DNA of 64,000 nucleotides from Limnomonas spitsbergensis (GCA_037349105.1 JAYJMM010000080.1:1178001-1242000), one strand, 5' to 3'; shown: positions 23,648 to 36,300, counted from the stretch's first letter. Program-made: numbers and translations. The notes: generated by a model not told the origin, from the sequence alone.

Positions 23648-26600
23648 CTATAAATCCAGCCTGGTTTCAATCAATCGGTTATCTTCTTGTAGAACCCGAC
23701 TTGGCATCAAATCCCTCACCATGACGGGGCTCGTAAGCGGAAGAACAAGCTCGTACAAGGCATCATTTGAAGCCAGAAGCGACCTGGCAACACGGGCAGC
23801 ATGTGGTTATTAGAAGGAAAGATAGCTACGCCCTATGTGTGTGGGGGGGGTGAGTGTTAAAGTAACAGCGCAGCCAGGGCCGGACTTAATACCTTCAAGA
23901 TAGCTACGCCCTGTGTGTGGGGGGGGTAAGCGTGAAGGTCACAGCACAGCCAGGGCCGGACTTGCACCCTTCAAGCCAAACACTCACACACCCAAGATCA
24001 TGGTTGCAATGTCACCAGTGGTGCTGATGCATGCCCCGGCCGCCTCTGCCACAACCAGTGATCAGGGCCTTGAATTGCAAACCTACGTAGTTTACGGTTG
24101 AGGGTGTGTAGGGTGTGTAGGGTGTGTAGGGTGTGTAGGGTGTGTAGGGTGTGTAGGGTGTGCAGGGTGTGTAGGATGTGTAGGGTGTGCAGGGTGTGTA
24201 GGGTGTGTAGGGTGTGTAGGGTGTGTAGGGTGTGTAGGGTGTGTAGGGTGTGTAGGGTGTGTAGGGTGTGTAGGGTGTGTAGGGTGTGTAGGGTGTGTAG
24301 GGTGTGTAGGGTGTGTAGGGTGTGTAGGGTGTGCAGGGTGTGCAGGGTGTGTAGGGTGTGTAGGGTGTGCAGGGTGTGTAGGGTGTGTAGGGTGTGCAGG
24401 GTGTGTAGGGTGTGTAGGGTGTGTAGGGTGTGTAGAGTGTGCAGGGTGTGTAGGGTGTGTAGGGTGTGTAGGGTGTGTAGGGTGTGTAGGGTGTGTAGGG
24501 TGTGTAGGGTGTGTAGGGTGTGTAGGGTGTGTAGGGTGTGTAGGGTGTGTAGGGTGTGTAGGGTGTGTAGGGTGTGTAGGGTGTGTAGGGTGTGTAGGGT
24601 GTGTAGGGTGTGTAGGGTGTGTAGGGTGTGTAGGGTGTGTAGGGTGTGTAGGGTGTGTAGGGTGTGTAGGGTGTGTAGGGTGTGTAGGGTGTGTAGGGTG
24701 TGTAGGGTGTGTAGGGTGTGTAGGGTGTGCAGGGTGTGTAGGGTGTGTAGGGTGTGTAGGGTGTGTAGGGTGTGTAGGGTGTGTAGGGTGTGCAGGGTGT
24801 GCAGGGTGTGTAGGGTGTGTAGGGTGTGTAGGGTGTGTAGGGTGTGTAGGGTGTGTAGGGTGTGTAGGGTGTGTAGGGTGTGTAGGGTGTGTAGGGTGTG
24901 TAGGGTGTGTAGGGTGTGTAGGGTGTGCAGGGTGTGCAGGGTGTGTAGGGTGTGTAGGGTGTGTAGGGTGTGTAGGGTGTGTAGGGTGTGTAGGGTGTGT
25001 AGGGTGTGTAGGGTGTGTAGGGTGTGTAGGGTGTGTAGGGTGTGTAGGGTGTGTAGGGTGTGCAGGGTGTGCAGGGTGTGTAGGGTGTGTAGGGTGTGTA
25101 GGGTGTGTAGGGTGTGTAGGGTGTGTAGGGTGTGTAGGGTGTGTAGGGTGTGTAGGGTGTGTAGGGTGTGCAGGGTGTGCAGGGTGTGTAGGGTGTGTTA
25201 GAGATTGAATTTCAAACTTCAGCACTCATGCATCAAAGATCATGCACACGATGCTGTCTGTCGGTGGTCGTTATTTGCAACCTGCCTTCACTGCCACCCC
25301 CAGTGGATCAGGGCTTTAATCTGCAACCCTCAACCGTCAAACCAAGATACTCACGCATCAAAGATGATGCATTGGATGCTGTTGGCGTTGCTTCATTGCA
25401 CCCAAACCTCCCCTGTCACAAACAGAGGATCAGGGCCTTCAACTGCAACCTGCAACATACACCACCCAACAGTATCGCGCCCAACATGCACCGCCCAACA
25501 TACTCACGCCCCGGCCTCCTACCCTACTTGTGGATACGAGATTGACACGAGCCATCTTCCGCCATTTGGCTTTGCGTGGGCAGTGAATGTATTCCCAACT
25601 AGACACGCACTTGTCAAAGACGCTGTACGCAATGCCGTCGGCGGTGCTCACGCGTGCCCCGGCCTCCTCCGCAATGACCAGACCTGCCGCCACGTCCCAT
25701 GGCTTCAGATTGAACTGCCAGTAGCAGTCGATCGTACCTGTCAATGGCGGTTAAGGGTTTAGGTTTTATGGTTTGAGCATCAACACTGCCGCTTTGTCCC
25801 ATGGCTTCAGGTAGAATTGCCAGGAGCAATCCATCTTACCTGTCGATGCAAATTTTGGATGGGATCGATATTATTGTATACGATTGCAGGTTGAGGCCCT
25901 GAACCCTGAACCCTACTGCTACTTCCCACAGCTTGAGGTGGAACTGCCAATAGGTAGCGGTCAACAGCACCTGTCAGCCGACAGGCATGCACTTAAGGGT
26001 CTAGGGGTTGAGTGTGAACCCTGTCGCTAGGTCCCACGGCTTGAGGTTGAACTGCCAATAGCAATCAATGCCACCTGTCAGCCGACAGGCATGCAATGTT
26101 CATGAAAGTGCGCACCCAGACCACCTTGGGAGGACCATTGGGCAGGGACCACAAATTTGGTGATTGGGACCAAACCAACGGACGGCAGCCCAATAAACTG
26201 AGCTTGCTACACCATGCCCCCCCCACTGACTGAAGCCCGTAAGGTAGCTGAATTGTAGCTTGATCACACAAGAAATAAACAGTGTCAGTAATGCAGGGCG
26301 GGGCTTCTAATGCTAAACCCTGACCACATATCCATGCTTTGGCCAAGCCGTGACTCGGTCCACACACCTTCAGCCAGGTGACAAAGGTTGGCCGCCGCTG
26401 CGCCGCACATGCGGATACCGCGGACCTCCTTGGTGAAGTCGGTGTGGAGCCTTTGCATGTGCGTCCACAGGTCTTCATACCACACCAGCTCGGTTGCCTG
26501 TAATGAGGGGGGCAGTGTTTGTTTCAGCAGTGCTTCAGCTACCGGTGTATTCAGCTACCGGTGTATTCAGCTACCGGTGTATTCAGCTACATTTAGCTAT

Positions 26601-29600
26601 ATTTTGGAGCTGGGTTCACAGGTCTTCAATCTTCATACTACACCAGCTCGGTGGCATGTGATGAGGAAGCATCATGCACATCAGACAAAATCTATGAAAT
26701 ACAATTAAATATATGAATTGGTGTGGAGCCTTTGAACGTGGGGCCCCAGGTTTTCATAGAGGCAGTCGTACCCCGTCACCCAACCCAATGGGGCACTCAA
26801 ATTATTTAATCTCATCAGTGTTTGGGCGATGTACGGTCGGGACAGTTCATAAAATAATTGATGAAGCATACATCCCCTTTTAGTTCGTGGTCCAATCTCA
26901 CTCACCACCACTGCATCCCGCAGCTCCTTCGTCCGGCTGACTTGAAGGGGGCGTACGTCACAGAAGCTGCCCCCATTGCGGTGCGCCCAATAGGTCCTCT
27001 ACAGGCAGGTGCGGGGGACACATACCAAATTGCCATTTATTCAGGGTAAAGGCTTCCCTGTTCCAGAACTTACAGGAGCTGCCCCCTGTTCCAGTGTGTT
27101 TAAAACGTCCTCTGCCTGCCGTGCAGGGGCGGCCCAGGGCTATTCAGGGCTATTCAAGGTACAAGGTTCCCGCGTCCTAGATTTGACACAAGCTCCCCCC
27201 CTTACCCTACGATGCGCCCAATATGTTGCCTGTGCTCATGTACGGAGCTCAGGCCCTGCTACTGAAGCTACCAGCTGAGGCCTGATTAAGGGTGGGTCCC
27301 CCCATGGACCCAGACGTGGCTGGATGGTCCCCCATGGACCCCCAAGAACCCAGACGCGGCTGGATGGGTCCCCCATGGAGTCATGGACCCCCCATGGACC
27401 CAGACGCGGCTTAATGGTCCCCCATGGACCCCCCAGGGAGCCAGACGCAGCTGGATGGGTCCCCCATGGGCCAGAGGCCTGCCAAGCAAATACAAACTTC
27501 AGCAACCGGTAAAGACCCGCCCCATCAAACAAGGCCAGACGGGAGGGACCCGCCCAATCAAACAAGGCCAGCAAATGCAAGCATGCCAAGTTCAGTCTTT
27601 ATTTTATATCCAGGCAGCCGTCGCAAACCAGGCGCCACCTGGCTAGGTTGAAGGGTTACGGGTTACCGGTGGAGGGCTCACGGTCAAGCCGAAACCTTAG
27701 CCTATACCCTTCCAGTCACTCCTGGGCGCAGTAGCTCAAACCCTAGCCTTCACCCTAAACCCTAGCATAAACCCTTGCCTAAACCCTAGCCAAAACCCTT
27801 TCAGTCACTCCTGTGCACACTAGCTTAACCCTAGCCTTAATCCTAAACCCTAGCCTAAACCCTTTCAGTCACTCCTGTGCACACTAGCTTAAACCCTAGC
27901 CTTAATCCTAAACCCTAGCCAAAACCCTTTCAGTCACTCCTGTGCACACTAGCTTAAACCCTAGCCTTAATCCTAAACCCTAGCCAAAACCCTTTCAGTC
28001 ACTCCTGTGCACACTAGCTTAAACCCTAGCCTTAATCATAAACCCTAGCCAAAACCCTTTCAGTCACTCCTGTGCACACTAGCTTAAACCCTAGCCTTAA
28101 TCCTAAACCCTAGCCAAAACCCTTTCAGTCACTCCTGTGCACACTAGCTTAAACCCTAGCCTTAATCCTAAACCCTAGCCAAAACCCTTTCAGTCACTCC
28201 TGTGCACACTAGCTTAAACACTAGCCTTTACCCTAAACCCTAGCCAAAACCCTTTCAGTCACTCCTGTGCACACTAGCTTAAACACTAGCCTTTACCCTA
28301 AACCCTAGCCAAAACCCTTTCAGTCACTCCTGTGCACACTAGCTTAAACACTAGCCTTTACCCTAAACCCTAGCCTAAACCCTTTCAGTCACTCCTGTGC
28401 ACACTAGCTTAAACACTAGCCTTTACCCTAAACCCTAGCCAAAACCCTTTCAGTCACTCCTGTGCACACTAGCTTAAACACTAGCCTTTACCCTAAACCC
28501 TAGCCTAAACCCTTTCAGTCACTCCTGTGCACACTAGCCTAAACACTAGCCTTTACCCTAAACCCTAGCCAAAACCCTTTCAGTCACTCCTGTGCACACT
28601 AGCTTAAACCCTAGCCTTAATCCTAAACCCTAGCCAAAACCCTTTCAGTCACTCCTGTGCACACTAGCTTAAACCCTAGCCTTTACCCTAAACCCTAGCC
28701 AAAACCCTTTCAGTCACTCCTGTGCACACTAGCTTAAACACTAGCCTTAACCCTAAACCCTAGCCAAAACCCTTTCAGTCACTCCTGTGCACACTAGCTT
28801 AAACCCTAGCCTTAATCCTAAACCCTAGCCTAAACCCTTTCTGTCACTCCTGTGCACACTAGCTTAAACACTAGCCTTTACCCTAAACCCTAGCCAAAAC
28901 CCTTTCAGTCACTCCTGTGCACACTAGCTTAAACACTAGCCTTAACCCTAAACCCTAGCCCCTATTAGGGAGTCCCGTGCTTCCAAAAGACCAAGATACA
29001 CCTGGTAAAAAGTGTGGAACGTCATTTTTTTTATTCAAAACGACCCTGACTACCAGCCTGTGGCAAGAAAAGAAAGCTACCTGTCGATGGCAAAGAAATA
29101 AATTTACCTGCCGATGGCAAAGAAAGAAAGCTACCGGCCGAGGGCAGCCAGAGGCAGGTCGTCGTCGGAGTCCTCCTCCTCAGACTCCTCCTCAGACTCA
29201 ACCTCCTCGCCTACAAAAACCTCGTCCATGGCCATGGGCTCATCACCACCCTCAACATCAATACCTTCCTCATCCAAAGATTCACCAAGCATGGTCAAAA
29301 CAATACCATTCAACTCCTCGTGCAATCTGGACATAAGAAGAGGGGGGGCGCCGCCTTTCCACAAGGGCTTCTTGCCCATCAAGACGACTGCCTCATCCAC
29401 CAAAACCTGGGGGATTCGCTGGAAATTGAAATCAACCTTGGAACCACGATCAAACATTTTTACCCTCATGAGGGAATCCAGAGTAATAACCCTTAACCGG
29501 TTAGTAAGGCGGTTTTTAAAATCCTGTGCAAGCTAAAGCCCCTCTCAACAGAAGCTGTGTGCATAGCCAGGACAGAGGCAACGTAAACAAGGAGGATCAC

Positions 29601-32600
29601 GTGAGGGGTAGTGGCCGCAGTTGCAGAGTCAAAAAGGAACTGACTCCACACTGCCTCGAAACGAATCTTCGGGCCGTAAAACCCCAACTTCTCAACAATA
29701 TATTCCTTCATTTTAATAAATTTCACTTTGAGCGTCTCGCAAAATTGAGCACCGCTTTCAGGCTAAATGGACTTCAGGGGGTCCATAGCAAAGTGAGCAA
29801 GCAGTGTCTCAAACTCTGCATCAAATAATCCATCAAAGGCATCAGGAGGAAGACCAATATACACACAAGTGGCAACGCACCTATTATTATCAAGGATACG
29901 CAAGATAGAAGAAGCCCATGCAAATCGAGACTTTGGGCGGAGCCACATCAGGAAAGGAAACATATTAAGGGTCAGCACGCTGACACACTGCATCCGGCTG
30001 AACCACCTGGTGGCATTAAAAGAGGGGAACTTAAATCTTGTGACATCGATCGCGTTCTGCTTGGCATCGATGTGGTTCTGTGTCTCGGTGTGCTTCGTCA
30101 TGTTCGACATTATATCCCTGAGCCGACGAGCCGAGTTGCCGAGCTGCCAGAAAAATCTACTCGGCTTAGCCGAGCCGCAGGTCTAAAAAGGGTCGTCTGG
30201 TCTTGGCTGGCGCCGAGACCGGGTTTCACTAAGCCCGGATTTTTTTGCCTCGGTCGTTCTGGGCTCGAAAACCGATCGGCTCCCAGGACCCTGCCTGGTA
30301 CCACCTAGTTCAGGGTTTAGGGTTTAGGGCTCGACCCTAAACCCTAAACCCTCAAGTAGGCTCATTCAAACAAGGCGCTTGGGGGGGAGTGTAGGCGCTG
30401 TCCCGTAGAACACCTTTTGTGCATCACTACTATTGTGTGACACACGCCATGAGCCCCCCCCCCCTTCCCCCCCCTCACCTGCGTCCAAGCATTGGGCCCG
30501 CCCACAAACTCGACGACGCAGCCGGCCACAGGCATCGCGTGGTGCAAAACCCCAACGCTGACGTTGAACCCCGGGATCTGGTGCGTGAAATTCACGGTGC
30601 CATCCAGTGGATCGATACACCTGCGGCAGATGAGGAAGTTGAATTCATATCGTTTAAAGGGAAGGTCAATTCTCCAAAGCTACGCGTTGAAGCCTGGGAT
30701 CTGTTTTGTGAAATGCATGGTGCCATCCAGTGGATTGATACACCTGCGACAGGGGAGGGAGTACATGTCATGCTATGTTCTATGATTTAGTTCGGAGGGA
30801 CCAGAACACCAATGCTGGCCGTTTCAGTCTTCCTCTTCTCTGGGTCAGAACCTCCATATCTCACATCAAACGTAATCTCTGTTTGCAGGCCAGCTCAGCC
30901 CACCCTTCTCCAAAGCATGGAGCGCTTCATAATCAAACCGTACACCAAGCACCCATCCAGATCTCGCACCAGAGGTACTCGCTGTTCGGAGGCCCGCTGA
31001 GCCCGCCCTCCTCCCCAAGAATGGAGTGCTCAGGGAAGGCCTCGCGGATGAGCTTCGTGATGGCCACCTCGGCCCGGTGGTCCGTCTCAGTCACAATCTG
31101 AGTCACAATCACAGGGGGGTCTATCTCAGTCGCAGTATAAGCATATAAGCATATAAGCATATAAGCATTTAAGCCCTCCATATCGTTCACTCACAGAGAG
31201 AGAAACCCAATAAAAGCAATGCCCTGCTGACGCATGAGGGTTACCAAAAGAGAGTGGCATGGGCCATGGCATGTGGTCGCACCATATCCATATCCCTCCT
31301 TCACATCCATTCCACAAATAGGTACATCACCTGATCCCCCCATTATCCTTTTCCTTAAACGGTATCTCACAACGCTCCCACCACACCGCCCCTCACTTAT
31401 ACCCATCCCACTTACACACCCATCCCAATCTCCTTGTCCCAGTGATACTCACATCCGTCCCCTCCTTCCTGGAGATGTTCCTCGGCTTGTCCGCCGCCTC
31501 CGCCACAATCTGCAACACGCAACGCAGTGGCCGGGATGGAGGGGGAGTTGCTCAGTCCTAGCACGCACTGACCAGCAGTCCCTAGGTACAAGGGCCAACC
31601 GCTCAGCTTGCGGATATCATGATGACCTCAATGTTGAGCCATTATGCCAGGCTAGCCACCCTTGCCTCGGGTCGGTAGCCTGTCGTAGCCTCATGTCCGA
31701 TAGCCTATTATTTCCCTGTGTCCAAAGGCATGCATGGCCGCACAATCCAGCTTAACCTACTCTGAATCCCGCCGTATCGTGCTACCTTGGTAGTGCAATC
31801 CGTCCTTACCTGTGCCATGTCGTGCCGCTATGTGCTCTACCTTGGATCCATACAATGAGGCGAGTGCAAATAAGCGAGGCCTAAGAAAGCACACCGGCTC
31901 CTTTGTGGCAACCATTCGACCGATGTGTGTGCATGCCAGACCCCAGTATCCTTCATTGAGCCAGTACCCTTCATTGACGTATGCTCATGTCGGACTGACG
32001 CAGGCATGCCCCACCACAGCCATGCATCCTGAAATTGTGACCTTGCAGCATATGCATACCCAGCCCATGTTCAATGCTGGCGAGACTGATGAGCGCATCC
32101 CACACACAAATTCCATGCACTCCCCACCCCCCCACTAGGGAACCCTCACCAAAGCTTGACCAAGCTTGACCAATCTAAGTACCATCCCTGTACCTCCCGT
32201 CTCCCTCCCCCCTAGGCCCCTGCACCCTGCACCCCCTGGTGACGATTAATGCAACCCTCGATCCGGATCGGGGCCGGATTATTCCCTATGATGTACCTTC
32301 AAAGCAGCGTTTTTGTTAATCCGCTGGCATTGCATTCGTCCCTATCTCCTGATCGTGCATGCGAAAAGATCCCCGGTATACCTCGGCACCAACCGCAGCA
32401 GCAGACCGTGCAACCGCGAGCAGCTTCTCGTTCATCGCATTCGACGAGGCTTTCACGACACATGCACTCCTATGACATTAACAGAGACTGATCAAGAGGA
32501 AGGTCAAGTAAGGTGCGGGAGTAGCGTGCAGCAGTTGGAAGGCGTGACACACTGACACGGTCTCGGGTTTCACCCGATCAATCTAACGAGATCGAGCAAG

Positions 32601-32776
32601 CTAGCTGGGCGTCATCGTCGTGTGTACTGCTATACATGATGCAATGTTTTGAGTTGGATGTTCCATCACGTATACTCCCGAACGCACCTGGAGGGTCTTG
32701 CATGCCGCTGAGATGCGAATCGTGAGGTGGGTTCCCGAAGACACTGTCGCGAAAGCCGCGTTGACACGCTGTTCAT
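23648..32776 (-). CDS. IMPL1: Inositol monophosphatase, IMPL1-like, probably plastid-targeted, 9 exons
   Basis: Minus-strand exons 32776-32688, 32469-32382, 31509-31453, 31097-30970, 30620-30479, 26998-26906, 26497-26368, 25737-25611, 23783-23648; all GT-AG, phases agree, 990 bases (329 residues). Residues 1-~38 are Ser/Arg/Thr-rich, lack acidic residues apart from one Glu and end VVKA, like a chloroplast transit peptide. The catalytic domain is complete: GEEGG (106-110), the WCIDPLDGT signature (D124, D127) that binds Mg2+, GGPNAWTQRTY, VRGIRMCGAAAANLCHLAEG, and LKPWDVAAG with D257, the third metal ligand. It closes with SVFDKSLLASN near the C-terminus. The enzyme removes phosphate from inositol monophosphate or related sugar phosphates; NKPRN-like and SVFDxSxLxSN features favour the plant IMPL1 branch. 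The gene diverges from the mTERF gene with 550 bases between start codons. Introns hold a 9-bp and a 65-bp minisatellite and a hAT remnant. Confidence 0.9.
23955..24060 (-). repeat. Echo copy of IMPL1 exon 8 donor, distal
   Basis: Contains a decayed version of the AEEAGARVS...DGI coding stretch (plus strand TGCATGCCCCGGCCGCCTCT) followed on the minus strand by a GTGTGAGTG donor-like end. The 9-bp minisatellite separates it from the other copies at 25215-25545. Confidence 0.65.
24101..25198. repeat. 9-bp minisatellite (TGTGTAGGG)n in the last IMPL1 intron
   Basis: About 120 tandem copies of TGTGTAGGG with a single common variant, TGTGCAGGG. The unit resembles an expanded TTTAGGG telomere repeat. 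Paired TGCAGGG variants recur near 24790, 24926 and 25062 at about 135-base (15-unit) intervals, then 25170, showing a higher-order repeat. One frame on each strand is open for over 360 codons (Cys-Arg-Val and Thr-His-Pro triplets); these are not genes. Confidence 0.95.
25215..25545 (-). repeat. Echo copies of IMPL1 exon 8 donor
   Basis: Copies of the exon 8 3' end follow the true donor (25611/25610). At about 25235 and 25365 the minus strand reads ATCTTTGATGCRTGAGT, matching GTCTTTGACAAGTGCGTGT of the real boundary. Confidence 0.7.
25770..26090 (-). repeat. Echo copies of IMPL1 exon 8 acceptor
   Basis: Three copies of the exon start (real peptide TIDCYWQFNLKPWD) lie in the intron upstream. 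Minus-strand readings include MDCSWQFYLKPWD (~25815), a frameshifted one (~25950) and GIDCYWQFNLKPWDLATG (~26060). Each follows CCTGTCAG-like acceptor bases. Confidence 0.85.
26530..26800 (-). repeat. Echo copies of IMPL1 exon 7 start and a 16-bp triplet repeat
   Basis: Near 26640 the minus strand repeats ACCGAGCTGGTGT of the real exon start. Near 26730-26770 it reads YENLGPHVQRLHTN against YEDLWTHMQRLHTD. A TCAGCTACCGGTGTAT unit is repeated three times at about 26533-26585. Confidence 0.8.
27060..27480 (-). repeat. Echo copies of IMPL1 exon 6 start; adjacent 50-bp repeats
   Basis: Copies of the exon start (RTYWAHRNGG) lie near 27075-27110 and 27205-27245, the latter reading TYWAHR on the minus strand. 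Beyond them 27297-27475 holds about four imperfect ~50-base units with CCCCCATGGACCCAGACG. Confidence 0.75.
27711..28965. repeat. 65-bp minisatellite in IMPL1 intron 5
   Basis: About 19 copies of a 65-base unit containing TCAGTCACTCCTGTGCACAC and several CCCTAAACCCTAGCC telomere-like words. Unit variants (TTAATCC versus TTTACCC; CCAAAACC versus CCTAAACC) alternate in blocks, suggesting block duplication. Confidence 0.95.
29131..30110 (-). pseudogene. hAT-type transposase remnant inside IMPL1 intron 5
   Basis: The minus strand reads, in broken frames, a segment with NATRWFSRMQCVSVL (30110-29763), then YVASVLAMHTASVERGFSLHRILKT (29726-29493, read in pieces) and, after a one-base frame change, RLRVITLDSLM with a long acidic tail (29469-29131). 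The SVERGFS...RL pattern is the C-terminal dimerisation region of hAT transposases. The open frames are interrupted, so it is dead. Terminal repeats and target duplication could not be placed with confidence. A word CTACCTGTCGATGGCAAAGA is repeated three times at about 29076-29140, just beyond its 3' end. Confidence 0.7.
30310..30355. repeat. Head-to-head telomere-like repeat
   Basis: TTTAGGG units followed by a CTCGA junction and CCCTAAA units form an inverted pair. A weaker version of the same junction (GGCTCGACCCC) lies at 42399-42424. Confidence 0.8.
30655..30770 (-). repeat. Echo copy of IMPL1 exon 5 start
   Basis: Minus strand reads CINPLDGTMHFTKQIPGFN then a stop, a decayed duplicate of the metal-binding exon start CIDPLDGTVNFTHQIPGFN, including the GTCGCAG acceptor. 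Confidence 0.9.
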
Positions 32777-33326
32777 TGTTTCCTTTCACTTCGATGCTGT
32801 GTTGAGACTTGAGACGCTGTAATGACTGGGCGTGTGGTGGTGTGAAATGATGGTATAGTCCTGCTTCCGACATGCAGCAGCTTCCTTTGCGTCAGGGTTC
32901 GGTTTTGATCAGGTAACTCCGGTTCTGAAGTGATCTTGGGGTCCTGTCACCCCTGGCACAAAACTCTCCCTATATGGCGTGGTATCACCCCTGATATCAC
33001 CGCCTTTGGGGTAGAGTCACCGCCTTACTGGGAGACCTTGTTATGCAGGAGCAGTCGAGCAGGTGACAGGGGCAAGTTGCATGCTTCTTGACCCATTGCT
33101 TTATGTGCTGAATTGCTGAGGTCTTTCTTCTTTTGCATGGTAGCACGTATTTTAACGGGGTGTTGGTCCCCGGTTCTCGGCCCACCCATCCATCCCCCGC
33201 CCCAATGACCCCATGGCCGAGAGGTGTGAGATGCACACAGTGTGGACAGCCCTGGCGCGGGTACAAATTCAAGCCTGAGGCCAGTAGCGCATTGGCGGGG
33301 CAAGTCACATCCCCGACGTCGACCCG
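32777..33326. promoter_or_regulatory. Shared divergent promoter region, IMPL1-like (-) / mTERF (+)
   Basis: 550 bases separate the two start codons. The stretch contains a near-tandem block of GGTATCACCCCTGATATCACC words (about 32950-33025) and a CCCTATATGG sequence near 32968, but no defined core element. Both products are predicted to act in organelles, so joint control would make sense; that is inference from layout only. Confidence 0.5.
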
Positions 33327-36300
33327 ATGCTCCTCCGTCATACCAAATCGCCTGCTGTCACTTATCCTAATAACGGCAACGACAAGCGGAGAGGGGTTAT
33401 CGTCTCTCAACGGACACGAATAGGGCTCTTGGGCACTCTAAGTCCGCGGCTACCGCCTCGCAGCGCATGCGTCAAAGACCTGCTGATTCAAACCAACCTC
33501 TCCAGCGCATATGTCGATCGGCTGTTTTTCCTGCACCCCGAAGTGGAACGCTACCCATGTGACCGTGTCATGAAAACCCTAGGTGTGTCAAAATGGGCGC
33601 GGCTGCACGGGGGGCAGGTATTGGACTGGGGGTCCCCTATCTAGGACATGCCTGTGAGTCCGCTCCGCATTTCCACTGGTTTTTCAGCCGGGTGTGGCAG
33701 TTTGATACAGGATTCACAAATTTTGAAAATGTGATACCTAACTCGCTTGGAGCCATTGCATTTTTAAGGGGGGGTAGATCAGCTGCTCAGCTTTCAGTTC
33801 AGCTACAACACGGCCTAGACTTGCAGGCCGGTCAAGGTTGGGTCCCCAGGGGCCTGCCAAAGGTGATATGACGCGATCTGAGAGTGACAACCTAAGGGAA
33901 AGTGCTTACGGGGATGGAACAGAGAAACTCGGGAGGCGGGCCCATGGGCCAGCCGTTTGATATCTTGCGGGTATCCTATCGTAACCATCCCCTACCTGAC
34001 TTTTCCTACGGATCTGAAAAGGTGATCTTGGTATCTCACCCAGTGCCACGGCAAGCAGGTGGCAGTCTCCATCCACGCCCCATGTCATATGATTAATTGC
34101 TTGAGTTACCGGTATTGCATTGGTCACCTTTTGTGACAGAGTGGACTCTGAAGACGATCCCTATCAACTAGAAAGAAGTGTGCATCGTAAGGAGAGTCCA
34201 CTTCCACACATGTTTGCCCCTTCAGTACAGTCCTTTAACACCTTGCCTGTGCAATACAGCGGAGTTGGAAGCACATGGATTTCATCGCGAGGAGGACGTC
34301 ATGAAGATCCTGTTGAGGCATCCCGGGGTGAGGCAAGACATAGGATGCAGGGGAGGAATGCATTGATGCATACAGTTTCATGCTCTTACGCTCCCTAAGG
34401 CACACACCCAGTGGTCACAGGCCAATATTAATGTTATGAACTTATGATCATTCTCAAGGGAGCAACGAAATTAAGAGCTCCAAGCCGTTTGCAGGGAAAT
34501 TTGTCTGACAGGGGCAGTGGATCATGAAAATACCGTAGATCTCCTGTGCCTTCCCTCATAATTAACATTGTCTGGGGTTGAGGGATCCATGAATTTAATA
34601 ATTATCGATTGTTAACGCTAGTGTCCAGTCGAAAATTAAAAGTTGTTGCCGACAGTTTGCCCTGAGGGCAGCATGAAGATATATCATTTTGTGTGCCCGA
34701 GGGCAAGTAAATCAAATCAACGGTAGATGAATTGCGATAATTCAAGCGAATTGAAGCGAAAGCTGTCTCTGGCAATATTGAAACTGTTTTGTGATTGCGG
34801 TAGATAAGGTGGGCTTAAGAGTAGGCAGTGCATGGCTTGCAGTGGGAAGAGGAGCTTAAGGAGGTCCTGCTAAGTCACTCCGGGGCAGGGCCAGGCAGAG
34901 GACAGGAAAACAAAAATGGCATGGCTTCATCCCTCATACTGAACGGATCTTACATATTAGACATGAGGGCATGATGTACACCATGGAGACCCCGCTGCAA
35001 CACACCGGGGTCAGGCGAGGCCGCAGACAGGAAATGTAATGAGACATGGCTGCAGCTCTCATACTGTACGGATCTTGTAGATGAGAGGTGGGCTTTTGAG
35101 GACATCAGGTACCTCATGCAGACCCCGCTACGGCACACCTGGATGCAACTACGCAGGAGACAGAAACGAAGACACCACAGAACTCTCTCATGTAATGAAG
35201 TTTTCCATTTGCAGGCATTCCCTTATATTGTTAACAACCGCAACAAAAACCTTGGAACTCCAATGCGTTGCACAGCTTCTGGTGGATGACCCGGAGAGGA
35301 TCTCAGAGGCCCTGGAGATCCTGAATCCGCCAAAGCTATAACCCTCAACTTTAACCCTAAACCCTAACCCTAATCCCCTACCCTAACCCTAAACCTTCCA
35401 TGATTTGCACAGCTCCTGGCTGTTGAGGAAACGGAGAGTATCTTACCAGCCCTGGTGACCCTTACATCCGCACTAACCTGAACGCTTAAACCCTCCGCGC
35501 ATTACACAGATCCTGGTTGAGAACACGGAGCGGATCTCAGAAGCTCTGGCATTCCTTAATCAGGACTTGGGTCTGCAACAGGCGGAGGTGAACGACCTGG
35601 TGGTCAGGTTCCCTCACGTCCTATCGTATGCGGTCCAGGTAAGTAGCCAGGATTGCTCGGCTGACCTTAACCTGGACATTAGTATGCAGCAGGAGGCAGT
35701 GAACGACCTGGTGGTCAGCAGGTTCCCTCACGCACTTTCGTAGACTGTCCAAGTGATTGCTGGGCTCCTCTTCACCCTCTTATTTGGGAGGCAGGGTTCT
35801 ACTTTGCTGGATTGAGGGATCAAGGGGAGAATGAGGTTGAAAGTGGCTGGAGGCTGGCGGCTGGAGGCATTTGCTGGAGGTATCTCAGGTTACCAGATTG
35901 GAGGTCGTTGAACCCAGGAAGGCCCCAAAATCTAGGAACGCCTGCCTAAGAGCCTCGATCGTCCACACATGTTTCACACTGTATGGTGCGCAGGGCCATC
36001 TGAGACCTCATCTGGCGTACATTGGTAGCCTTGGTGAGTCCAGGGCTCGGGTCGAAGTTTTAGGGATAAGGGTTAATGGAGTGAGACCTCATCTGACGTC
36101 GTTAGGCTGCCTGGGCGTGTTCCGCGCCTGTCTCATATGATAACAACCCGCGCTGTTTAATGTCTATGAACGAGTTGTTATGAAAGGGTGCAATTTAGCT
36201 GCAGCACGGCCAATGGCCGTTGGGGGGGTGGTTCAGGGTCTAAGGTTTAACCCCCTGACAAAAACCCTATGGTCATGGGGGGCTGGTGTAGCCTGTTCTT

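Noticed and set aside
24092..25225. Open frames of 367 and 377 codons on both strands
   Set aside because: They are translations of the 9-bp minisatellite (Cys-Arg-Val and Thr-His-Pro triplets) within an IMPL1 intron.
28977..30304. Exact ends of the hAT remnant in IMPL1 intron 5
   Set aside because: TAGGGAGTCCC near 28972 and GGACCCTG near 30294 were considered as terminal repeats, but they match poorly and no 8-base duplication was found.
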